64,000 nucleotides of DNA from JACCXG01 sp963834305 (GTDB taxonomy: Bacteria > Acidobacteriota > Vicinamibacteria > Vicinamibacterales > 2-12-FULL-66-21). The stretch is taken from assembly GCA_963834305.1 (NCBI GenBank), contig CAWIAX010000002.1:186001-250000 (forward strand), written 5' to 3'. Positions 47,057 through 55,164 of the stretch are shown here, piece after piece (the first letter of the stretch is position 1; every line of letters begins with the position of its first letter). The position numbers were made by a program, and so were the translations under genes. The notes under the pieces were generated by a model. That model worked only from the letters and a program-made list of their open reading frames with translations. It did no database searches and was not told the DNA's origin.

Positions 47057-47986
47057 CTAGCCGCCGAAGTAGCCGCTCCGGGCCTTGACCGTGGCGCCGC
47101 GATCCTTCACCCGCACCTCGAGCCGACGCCACTCGTTCGCCGATGCCGCCTCGATCGCCAGGATGTATTGCTGCCGCAGCTCGTCGACCAGGGTCGATGC
47201 CGTTTCGGCCGTGGTGGCCACGCTGTTCGCAAAGACGAGGCGTCCGCCCGTCCAGTCCGCGAGGTCGCGAAGGTCGGCCCCTGTCGCGGCCGCCGCACGC
47301 TGGAAGGTCCCGTTCATCGCTTCCTGATCCACCACCGGCACCGTGGCCAGGATGTAGACCGGGACGTCGATCGAGCTCGCCAGACCGGACACTTCCGGCG
47401 CCGTGAGGGCGCTGCTCGTGTCCACGCCGTCGGTCAGGATGACGATCGCCTTGTGGGTGGCCGACCGGCTGGAGAGGCGCTTCGCTGTTGCCGCGGCGGC
47501 GTCGTAGAGCGAGGTCGAGCCGAAGGGCGCGAACTCGACCAGCGACTGGCTGACCGCGCTCAGCCGGTTGGTGAAGGGCTGCCGCTCGTGCAGCGAGGAG
47601 TCGAAGGTGAACACCGCCACCTCGTCCTGGCCTTCGCGCAGCTGGGCGAGCAGGGCGCCGAACGCCTGCCGGGCCATGGCAACCTTCGGCCCCACCCGCA
47701 TGCTGCCGCTCATGTCCACGAGCACGGCGATGCTCACCGGGGCGTGGCGGTCGGAGCGCAGCGATACCAGGGGCCGCACCTGTCCGTTGTCGAGCACTTC
47801 GAAGTCAGTGGGTGTCAGGCCGCTCATCGGGCGCCCGCGCTTGTCGCGGACGGAGGTCTGGATACTGACGACGTCGGCGGCGCTGCGGAAGACGGGGCGG
47901 GCCTGGCCCGAGGGGGCCTGCGCCTGGAGGGGAGACGACAGGGCGGCAGCCGAGATCGCCGCCAGAGTCAGGAGCTGAAGCTTCAT
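47057..47986 (-). CDS. second exported VWA-domain protein
   Basis: From ATG 47986 the protein is 309 residues. It starts with a signal peptide (MKLQLLTLAAISAAALSS), then the acidobacterial N-terminal strand region ADVVSIQTSVRDKRGRPMSGLTPTDFEVLDNG. The VWA domain has VSIAVLVDMSGSM (MIDAS) and VILTDGVDTSSA. The C-terminal part, ELRQQYILAIEA, resembles that of the other VWA protein at 44882. It is convergent with spmB. The two VWA genes are similar in plan but not copies, which suggests an old duplication. Confidence 0.87.
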   Translation of the reverse strand: MKLQLLTLAAISAAALSSPLQAQAPSGQARPVFRSAADVVSIQTSVRDKRGRPMSGLTPTDFEVLDNGQVRPLVSLRSDRHAPVSIAVLVDMSGSMRVGPKVAMARQAFGALLAQLREGQDEVAVFTFDSSLHERQPFTNRLSAVSQSLVEFAPFGSTSLYDAAAATAKRLSSRSATHKAIVILTDGVDTSSALTAPEVSGLASSIDVPVYILATVPVVDQEAMNGTFQRAAAATGADLRDLADWTGGRLVFANSVATTAETASTLVDELRQQYILAIEAASANEWRRLEVRVKDRGATVKARSGYFGG

Positions 47987-48242
47987 CCTCACCACCCGTG
48001 CCGGTGCACACGGCCGTCGCCCCGGCGAAGTCCTGCCGCGTTGATGTTGGGGGAGTATCCGCATTGTAGCACGAACAGAACCAAAAGGCATGCCGCGTTG
48101 GCGCCTCTCCGTTTATCGGAACCGGGAGGCGGGATCGTGAGGCCGCCGCTGGTCCAGTCGCGCTCTGCTAAGATCGGCCTGCCGCCGCAACACAGCCATC
48201 ATCCCGCATTCACGCGTTGACATCTGTATTGGAGATCCTGAC

Positions 48243-48677
48243 ATGCCGTATCCCGAGTCGTTTATTGGTCCCATGCGCGAAGAACTCACGCGCCTGGGCG
48301 TACAGGAGCTGCGGACGCCTGCCGAGGTCGATGCACTGCTCGCGCAAACGTCCAAGACCGTGATGGTCGTGGTGAACTCCATGTGCGGCTGCGCGGCCGG
48401 CAAGGCGCGCCCCGGGATCGCCCGCGCGCTCGAACACCCGGTGGTGCCGGACGTGGTTGCCACGGTGTTTGCCGGCGGCGACATCGAGGCGACCGACCGC
48501 GCCCGCGGCTATTTCACCGGTTACCGCCCGTCCTCTCCCTCGATCGCCATCCTCCGCGACGGGCAGCTGCTCTACATGATGGAGCGGCACCAGATCGAGA
48601 ATCAGACGGCCGACGCGATCGCCCGGCAGCTGACCCAGGCGTTCGACGCGCACTGCGCCACGCGCACCCAGGCGTAG
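48243..48677 (+). CDS. BrxA/BrxB-family bacilliredoxin
   Basis: Small thiol protein (144 residues) of the YphP/YqiW family, which removes bacillithiol or similar low-molecular-weight thiols from oxidised proteins. The redox site is Cys48-Gly-Cys50 in VVVNSMCGCAAGKARPG. The beginning MPYPESFIGPMREELTRLG and the end DAHC are typical. A GGAG precedes the ATG. The partner thiol in this organism is unknown; bacilliredoxin-like proteins occur widely in Acidobacteriota. Confidence 0.93.
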   Translation: MPYPESFIGPMREELTRLGVQELRTPAEVDALLAQTSKTVMVVVNSMCGCAAGKARPGIARALEHPVVPDVVATVFAGGDIEATDRARGYFTGYRPSSPSIAILRDGQLLYMMERHQIENQTADAIARQLTQAFDAHCATRTQA

Positions 48678-48681
48678 CCAG

Positions 48682-50400
48682 GTGCGTCGGATGCACAGGG
48701 CGGTCGGCGGTATCGTCGCTGCCGCCCTCGTCGCGGCGTGCGCCGCCGGCGCCGCGGCCGGATCATCCGCGCCGCAGCCGCCCGACGGCCGGCTGACGCC
48801 GCCGCTGCAGATTCCGCTATGGCCGGACGGTGAGGTGCCGCTCGCCGCCGGCGACGGGCCGCTGGATCGCCCGTTCCTCACCGCGTTTCCGGCCCCGGAA
48901 GGGCGGCGGACTGGCGGCGCCGTCATCATCGCGCCAGGCGGCGCCAACATCATGCTGATGTACGGCGCGGAGGGGCTCGAGATTGCCGAGCGCTACAACG
49001 AGTGGGGCGTCACGGCGTTCGTGCTGACCTACCGCCTGTCGCCGCGCTACGGCCAGGACGCGAGGATCCTCGACGGCAAGCGGGCGGTGCAACTCGTCCG
49101 CGCCAGGGCCGCCGCGTGGAACCTGGATCCCGCCCGCATCGGCTACATCGGTTTTTCGGCCGGGTCCAACCTGGGGCGCGCCGTCGTCGCGGCCGCGGAT
49201 GCCGGCGATCCCGACGCCGCCGATCCCATCGCCCGCGTCAGCTCGCGCCCCGACTATCTGGCGCTCGTCTACGGCGCCGGACAGGCCAGGGCTGGTGAGG
49301 CGCTGAAGGATTTCCCGCCCACATTCCTCGTGTCCGCCGCCGCGGATCAGGGACCGTCGCTGGGCAACGCCCAGCTCTTCATGGATCTGACGCGCGCCGG
49401 CGCGGTGGCCGAGCTCCACGTCTATCAGAAGGGGCGCCACGGCTTCGGCAGCGGGTTCGGCAGCCCCGAGTTCAGCGGCTGGATGCCGGCGCTGGCGCAT
49501 TTCCTGGAGATCGGCGGCTTCCTGCCGGCGACGCCTGCCGCCCCAGCGGTCCCGGCCCGCGCAACCGCACCGGCGCGCGCCGGCACGGCAGGCAGGGTCG
49601 TCAACGACGGCTACGGCGACTACGTGTACGTACCGGCCGGCCCGTTCCTCATGGGCGACACGTCCGGCGACGGCGACCCGCGCGAGCGTCCGGCGCACCA
49701 GGTCGATCTCGACGCCTTCTACATCGGCAAGGTCGAGATCACCAACGGCGAGTGGCGGAAGTTCCGCGACGATCCCGGCTACGACATTCCGGCTTTCTGG
49801 CCCGGCGGGCACGTGGTTCCGAAGGACCAGGTGCCGTACTGGTCGCAGCCCAACAACCATGGCGGCGGCACGCCCGGCAGCGACGACTACCCGCTGCTTG
49901 GCGTCAACTGGGATGCCGCGGTGGCCTACTGCAACTGGCTGAGCGCGAAGACGGGCAGGAAGTACCGGCTGCCCACCGAGGCCGAGTGGGAGAAGGCGGC
50001 GCGCGGCACCGATGCCCGGAAGTTCCCGTGGGGTAACACGATCGACCGCTCCGTCGCCAACTTCGCCGGCGCACAGGCCTACGATACCGGCCGCCCGGCC
50101 GCGTTCTTCGATGGCACGATCCGGGGCGGCCTCGCGACGCGGAGCAACGCGTCCCCCTACGGCGCGTTCGACATGGCGGGCAACGTCATGGAGTGGTGCC
50201 ACGACTGGTACGGCCGCGACTATTACGCCGCCTCGCCGCGCCGGAACCCGCAGGGACCGGACACGGGCGCGTATCGGGTCGTCCGCGGCGGATCGTTCTT
50301 CGTCGAAGCGTTCGACCTGCGGACCTACGCGCGGTCGGCGGCCTGGCCGTCGTTCCAGGGGCATCGCATGATCGGGTTCCGCGCGGTCCGCGAACCCTGA
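48682..50400 (+). CDS. fusion of alpha/beta hydrolase and FGE-like domain
   Basis: The 572-residue exported protein is a possible lipoprotein, since VAAC lies near residue 20. Residues about 40-290 are a BD-FAE/acetyl-esterase-like alpha/beta hydrolase with GGAVIIAPGG, YRLSPRYG, the elbow GYIGFSAGSN and KGRHGFG. Residues about 310-570 are a sulfatase-modifying-factor (FGE-like) domain: VYVPAGPFLMGD, RLPTEAEWEKAARGT, PYGAFDMAGNVMEWCHDWYG and VVRGGSFFVEAFDLRTYARS. True formylglycine enzymes have Cys in that last motif; here they are absent, so the domain is not an active FGE. The start is GTG 48682, or ATG 48691. Confidence 0.85.
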   Translation: MRRMHRAVGGIVAAALVAACAAGAAAGSSAPQPPDGRLTPPLQIPLWPDGEVPLAAGDGPLDRPFLTAFPAPEGRRTGGAVIIAPGGANIMLMYGAEGLEIAERYNEWGVTAFVLTYRLSPRYGQDARILDGKRAVQLVRARAAAWNLDPARIGYIGFSAGSNLGRAVVAAADAGDPDAADPIARVSSRPDYLALVYGAGQARAGEALKDFPPTFLVSAAADQGPSLGNAQLFMDLTRAGAVAELHVYQKGRHGFGSGFGSPEFSGWMPALAHFLEIGGFLPATPAAPAVPARATAPARAGTAGRVVNDGYGDYVYVPAGPFLMGDTSGDGDPRERPAHQVDLDAFYIGKVEITNGEWRKFRDDPGYDIPAFWPGGHVVPKDQVPYWSQPNNHGGGTPGSDDYPLLGVNWDAAVAYCNWLSAKTGRKYRLPTEAEWEKAARGTDARKFPWGNTIDRSVANFAGAQAYDTGRPAAFFDGTIRGGLATRSNASPYGAFDMAGNVMEWCHDWYGRDYYAASPRRNPQGPDTGAYRVVRGGSFFVEAFDLRTYARSAAWPSFQGHRMIGFRAVREP

Positions 50401-50424
50401 TCGATCCCGCGGCGATTACGCCTG

Positions 50425-51942
50425 TCATTTCGTCCCGGCGGCGGACGGTGTGCCCAGCTGCCGCTCGGCAAAGGCGATGAACGTCGGCCAGGTCGGCTCG
50501 GCGGTGTGGCCGGCAGTGTGCTGGCGGAAGCCGATGGTGCCGTCGAGCAGCGCGGTGTCGATCGGCGGGTATTCGGTGGTGCCGAGGCCCGGCTTGCCGA
50601 ACAGCCGGTAGACCGGTGCGGCGCCCACGGCCGCCAGGAAGCTGCCGCGCGCATCGACCCAGGCGTCGTTGACCGGGACCGTGCCATCGGCGTTGATCGG
50701 GCCGGGGCCGTTCCCGGCGCTCAGGAACACCGGCCGCGGCGCGCAGAGGGCGATCAGCTCGTGCGAATCCACCGGCAGCATGTCCCATCGGCCCGTGTAC
50801 TTCAGGTAGTTGCCGGCCATCCAGTGGTAGAACGAGCTGGCGACGTTCTCGATCGTCTCGCCGTACTTCCGCCGATGCAGCTTGGCGCCCCCCTGGCCCG
50901 ACGAGCTGATGTAGCCGATGGCAAAGCGCTGATCGAACGCCATCGCGACCAGCGCCGCCTTGCCGGCGCGTGAGTGCCCCTGCACGCCGACCCGTGTGGC
51001 GTCCACCGCCTTGTCGGTTTCGAGATAGTCGAGCACGCGGCTCGCGCCCCAGCCCCACGCCGACAGCGCGCCCCAGTCGTCGAGCGAGCGCGGCTGCCCC
51101 TTGTTGACGAGACCGATGATGCCCGACGTCAGCGCCGCGCCGCAGTCCCCCTGCACGCTGCCGGTGTTCAGGTTCGCATAGCCCCACCCCTTGGACAGGA
51201 GCTGCTGCTGCCAGGTCCGTCCGGACGGTACCGTTCCGCCGCGGCCTGCCGGGCCACCGGCGCGGCCCGGGCCGGCGCCGCGCATGCCGAAGCCTCCCGG
51301 CGGCGCACAGGGGTTCGGCGGCGCCGGCGCACCGGCTGGCGGCGGGCCGCCGCCGCCGAAGAGAATGATGACCGGCGCCGGGGCCGCCGCCTCGGCGGGC
51401 AGGTGCAGCGTGGCCAGGATGTTGACGGTGATGGCGGGGTGGGCCGAGTTGTCCACGCGGCCGAGCAGCTGCTTCGTGATGGTCTTGATGTCGCCGTTGC
51501 TGCCGGGCGTCGAGCTGACGACCTCCCACGTGACCTTCGGGACGTTCCGCGGCGTCCGGCCGTAGACCTCGCGCTGGAAGTCTTCGAGGATCTCGCCGCG
51601 GCGCTCCCTCCACTGCGCGACGGTCGTGACTTTCTGCCCGTTCTTCGCGACGAGCGGATCGGGCAGGTCCGGATACGGGTTCGCGGTGGCCTCGTTGTAG
51701 GTGTCGGGGCTCGAGCTGACGGCGCCGGGTGGGAGCGCCGAAATCTTGAGCAGCTTCATGATGCGCTGCCGCTCGGCCCCATTCGCGTCCTGCACCGGGT
51801 TCGGCGCGGGCGCGGCGGCCGGGCGCTGCTGGGCGGCCATGCGCCCGGCAGCGCCAAGTCCCGCCGCCACCAGTACCAGTCCGCCGGAGATCAGCACCAC
51901 GCCCGCAACTCCGCGTCCTGACCGCCTCGCACCTGCAGACAT
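50425..51942 (-). CDS. glucuronoyl esterase-like protein (CE15)
   Basis: Predicted to split the ester between glucuronic acid of xylan and lignin alcohols. From ATG 51942, with AGGGGG ahead, it has 505 residues. A hydrophobic N-terminus (GVAGVVLISGGLVLVAAGLG) suggests export or anchoring. An Ala/Pro-rich insert sits near residue 200. The nucleophile motif is GVQGHSRAGKAALVA, followed by the SSSGQGGAKLHRR segment typical of CE15. Conserved WHxxE-like features are partly visible (SFYHWMAGNY). It is the last gene of a three-gene leftward operon. Confidence 0.82.
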   Translation of the reverse strand: MSAGARRSGRGVAGVVLISGGLVLVAAGLGAAGRMAAQQRPAAAPAPNPVQDANGAERQRIMKLLKISALPPGAVSSSPDTYNEATANPYPDLPDPLVAKNGQKVTTVAQWRERRGEILEDFQREVYGRTPRNVPKVTWEVVSSTPGSNGDIKTITKQLLGRVDNSAHPAITVNILATLHLPAEAAAPAPVIILFGGGGPPPAGAPAPPNPCAPPGGFGMRGAGPGRAGGPAGRGGTVPSGRTWQQQLLSKGWGYANLNTGSVQGDCGAALTSGIIGLVNKGQPRSLDDWGALSAWGWGASRVLDYLETDKAVDATRVGVQGHSRAGKAALVAMAFDQRFAIGYISSSGQGGAKLHRRKYGETIENVASSFYHWMAGNYLKYTGRWDMLPVDSHELIALCAPRPVFLSAGNGPGPINADGTVPVNDAWVDARGSFLAAVGAAPVYRLFGKPGLGTTEYPPIDTALLDGTIGFRQHTAGHTAEPTWPTFIAFAERQLGTPSAAGTK

Positions 51943-52001
51943 CGAACCCCCTACCTTCAATCGCGAAGACGCGTGCCGCGTGAAACCGTGTGTCCTCCGA
52001 T

Positions 52002-54146
52002 TCATCTCGGAGGAATCGGGCGCTTGCTGAATCGCTGGAAATACTGCAGGACGTGATCGCGCCAGCGCGCGGCATCCGCCGATTGAATCGCGAGGCGGCC
52101 GGCCACTTCCTTGTGGCGCCTGGCATCCACGTGGCCAGCCAGCGAATGCCAGGTGGCCTCGAGCGCGGCAGCCTCGGCGGCGCCAGCCGTGTACTTCTCG
52201 CAGAGCTCGTTCCACAACGTCCGGCCGGACTGCATCCTGTAGTCCCAGCCGCAGCGGTGGAACCAGAGCAGGTATTTCTCGGGACAGGTCGCCAGGCTGT
52301 CGAACAGCGCCCGGACAGGGGGGAAATATTGCCCGACCGCGCCGTTGCCGCGCATGGTGCGGTCGAAGCCGATGCCGTCGGCGGCGGCCTGGTGGTAATA
52401 GGCGGCCGTCCAGTCCGGGCGCCGGTCCTTCTCGTTCTCCGGCATCGGCGCGTAGTGGCTGCCGCCGATCAGATGATGCAGCCCGAGCGGCATCGTGTAG
52501 TTCACGAAGGTCTCGTGTGACGTCATCATCATCGAGCGGATGATTGCCAGCGTCCGCGGCTCGTTGGTGAACGTCATCCGCGCCCACTCGTCGGCCACCT
52601 GGCCCGCCGGGAGCTCGGGATCCCAGGCCAGACGGCCGGAGGCATACCAGTTCGACTGCGAGAAGTGATGGCCGCACCAGTTGGTGTCGAGCCCGGGGTT
52701 CACGACCGACACCATGCCGGTCACCGGGTAGGGATGCACCTTCCCCTCGATGGCCTTCGCGACGGTCGAGCCGGGCCCCTTGGCATGCGTATCCGCCTCG
52801 AGGAACTCCTCCCACATCGTCCCCAGGTAGACGAGGTGGCGGGCCTGGCCGAGGTACTCCTGGGTGGCCTGAATCTCCGCCACGACCGGCGTTTTCGGCA
52901 AGGCACCGAACAGCGGATGGAACGGCTCGCGCGGCTGGAAGTCGATCGCGCCGTTCTTCACCTGCACGACGACGTTGGGGCGGAATTGACCGTCGAGCCT
53001 GGTGAACTCGATGTAGGCGCGCTTCGCGCGGTCCGGATCGACGTCCTCGTCGTAGATGAACGCCCGCCAGATCACGTGGCCGCCGTGCGGCGCCAGCGCA
53101 TCGGCCAGCACGTTGGCGCCTTCGGCGTGCGTGCGGCCGTAGTCCTTCGGGCCGGGCTGCCCCTCGGAGTTGGCCTTGACCGTGAAGCCGCCGAAGTCCG
53201 GGATCGCCGCGTAGATCTCGGCGGCCTTGCGCTTCCACCAGTCGGCCACGCCCGGGTCGAGCGGATCCGCGGTCTTCAGGCCGCCGATCCGCAGCGGCGC
53301 GGCGACGTTCGCCGAGAGATACATCCTGATGCCGTAGGGTCGCCAGAGGCCGGCCAGCGCCGCGACCTTGGCGAGGTAGTCCGCGGTCAGGACGCGGGCA
53401 TCGGCATTGACGTTGTTGACGACCGCGCCGTTGATGCCGATCGAGGCGTTGGCCCGGGCGTAGTCGGTGTAGCGCGGGCTGAGAGTGCCGGGCAGCTCGT
53501 CCCACTGCCACAGCGACCGCCCGGCATAGCCGCGTTCGATGGTGCCGTCGAGATTGTCCCAGTGATTGAGCAGGCGCAGCTGCACCTTCGGCCGCTCGAG
53601 GATCCGCGGGTCGTCGATGGACTGCGCCGTCTGCAGCAGCCGGAGGAAGTGAAACGCGCCGTAGAGCGCGCCGACATCCCCCTCGGAGGCGACGGCCAGG
53701 ACCGGGTGGCCGCTCACCGTGGCGCGCCGGATGATGTACCCCTCGGGGCCGGCCTTCGCCAGTTCGCCGGCCCAGCCGAGACTGCGGATGGCCGGAGAGC
53801 TGGCGGGCGTGCCGACGATCAGCGCGCCGTCCGTCAGGCCGCGGGCGGCGAGGTCAGGCACGGGACCGCCCAGCAGCTGCGGCAGCGCGGAGAGCAGCTC
53901 GGCGCGGGTGACCTGCGCGGTGGGCGAGCGGCTCTCGACCAGCAGACCCGCGATCGCGCGGCGGTAGCCGGCCGCCGCGTCGCCGGGGGAGGCATAGCGC
54001 AGCCACAGCTTGTAGCCGTCTTCCGGCTCGAGCGGTGGCGGGCCCGCTCCGGCGGTCTGGCCGGCCGCGGCCCGCGCCGGGTCGAAACTCAGGCCGGCGG
54101 CCGCGGCAAGGCTGGCGGCCACGAAATCGCGACGGGAAGGGCGCAT
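52002..54146 (-). CDS. alpha-glucuronidase (GH67), exported
   Basis: Removes (4-O-methyl)-glucuronic acid from xylo-oligosaccharide ends. The 714-residue protein starts with a Tat signal (SRRDFVAASLAAAAGLS). The GH67 plan is complete: EDGYKLWLRY, the N-terminal ALYGAFHFLRLLQ domain, the catalytic barrel with RLLNHWDNLDGTIERGYAGRS, SIGINGAVVNNVNA, FGGFTVKANSEGQPGP, HGGHVIWRAFIYDED and ANEIQ-like AEIQATQEYLGQ, then the helical C-terminal NYTMPLGLHHLIGGSHYAP and WFHRCGWDY. The CE15 gene follows 59 bases downstream. Confidence 0.95.
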   Translation of the reverse strand: MRPSRRDFVAASLAAAAGLSFDPARAAAGQTAGAGPPPLEPEDGYKLWLRYASPGDAAAGYRRAIAGLLVESRSPTAQVTRAELLSALPQLLGGPVPDLAARGLTDGALIVGTPASSPAIRSLGWAGELAKAGPEGYIIRRATVSGHPVLAVASEGDVGALYGAFHFLRLLQTAQSIDDPRILERPKVQLRLLNHWDNLDGTIERGYAGRSLWQWDELPGTLSPRYTDYARANASIGINGAVVNNVNADARVLTADYLAKVAALAGLWRPYGIRMYLSANVAAPLRIGGLKTADPLDPGVADWWKRKAAEIYAAIPDFGGFTVKANSEGQPGPKDYGRTHAEGANVLADALAPHGGHVIWRAFIYDEDVDPDRAKRAYIEFTRLDGQFRPNVVVQVKNGAIDFQPREPFHPLFGALPKTPVVAEIQATQEYLGQARHLVYLGTMWEEFLEADTHAKGPGSTVAKAIEGKVHPYPVTGMVSVVNPGLDTNWCGHHFSQSNWYASGRLAWDPELPAGQVADEWARMTFTNEPRTLAIIRSMMMTSHETFVNYTMPLGLHHLIGGSHYAPMPENEKDRRPDWTAAYYHQAAADGIGFDRTMRGNGAVGQYFPPVRALFDSLATCPEKYLLWFHRCGWDYRMQSGRTLWNELCEKYTAGAAEAAALEATWHSLAGHVDARRHKEVAGRLAIQSADAARWRDHVLQYFQRFSKRPIPPR

Positions 54147-54190
54147 ATGCAGGGGATCCTACGCCGGACGCCGCGGCATTGTTACCGCAT

Positions 54191-55137
54191 TCACAGTTTG
54201 AACAGCGCCGCGGCGTTGTCGTGCAGCAGCTTGCGTTCGATGCTCCGGCTGGACGCGAGGCGCCTGATGACGGCGAGCGTCTGCGATCCCTGGCACTTGG
54301 GGCCGGCGCCGTCGGCGATCGCTGCAGTCGCTGCCGAACAGCAGCTTGTCCTGGTGACGCGTCAGGAAATCCCGCGTGAACGCCTCGTCGCGCGTCAGCG
54401 CGTTCAAGCCCGACCCGGCCGAGAGATCGCCGTACATGTTGGCGTAGTCGCTCAGGTAGCGGTCGGTCAGACCGCCGGCGGTCACCGGCCCCTTCGGGTA
54501 GAGCGTGGACTGGTCCGCGTGTCCCTTGTCGATGTTGGCCCACCAGGTCTGCGCATGGCCGATGAAGGCGACGCGGGGATAGCGCTCGAGCATCCGGTGG
54601 AACCGCTCGAAGCCGTGGTTGTACATCCCGAACTGCCAGTGCATCAGCACGGGCACGCCGTGCTCCTCCGCCAGCTGGTAGATGCGCTGCATCGCCGGGG
54701 AGTCGCACTCGACGCCGAACTTCTGCTCGCCGATCACGACCGCGCCCCGCTTCAGGCAGCGCTCGATCTCCTGCGTCGCCTCCGCGATGTCGGGCACTTC
54801 GTTCGCACCGGTCAGGTACTCGCGGCCATGGGCCCCGGCAAACCGATAGCACTCGTCGTTCCCCCGGGCCCGGGCCTGGAGCCCGTTCGCGACACCGCCA
54901 TGCGTCGACGGCCGATCCACCGGCCGGCCAGCCGGCAGCAGCACCGTTCTGGTGATGCCCATGGCGCGCTGGTGGGCGAGCAGGGCCGCGTCGGAGCGGC
55001 CGCTGTAGCCGAGATGCTGATGTATGTCTATGATCGGGTCGGCGGGCGGCGGTTGCGGCCGCGCCGGCGCCGCGCGCGGCGGCGCCGATGAGCGCCAGGC
55101 CCGAGAGGGTCAGGAATGTGCGGCGGTCGGAATGCAC
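54191..55137 (-). CDS. exported amidohydrolase, TIM-barrel type (two frameshifts)
   Basis: GTG 55137 starts VHSDRRTFLTLSGLALIGAAARG, a Tat-type signal. After a frame change near 54990 the body reads MGITRTVLLPAG, FAGAHGREYLTGANEVPD, GAVVIGEQKFGVECDSP, HGVPVLMHWQFGMYNHGFERF, VAFIGHAQTWWANIDK and KLLFGSDCSD, with metal-binding residues of the amidohydrolase-2 fold. A second change near 54320 gives the end SIERKLLHDNAAALFKL. Substrate unknown; uronate-derived compounds are plausible from its place at the head of the GH67/CE15 operon. Confidence 0.8.
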
Positions 55138-55164
55138 GCGCCTATTCTGCACGAAGGCAGGCTG

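Noticed and set aside
48214..48236. TTGACA near the bacilliredoxin gene as a -35 box
   Set aside because: It lies only about 25 bases before the start codon, leaving no room for a -10 and leader.
48682..50400. Functional sulfatase maturation enzyme
   Set aside because: The cysteines needed by formylglycine-generating enzymes are absent and no sulfatase gene is nearby.
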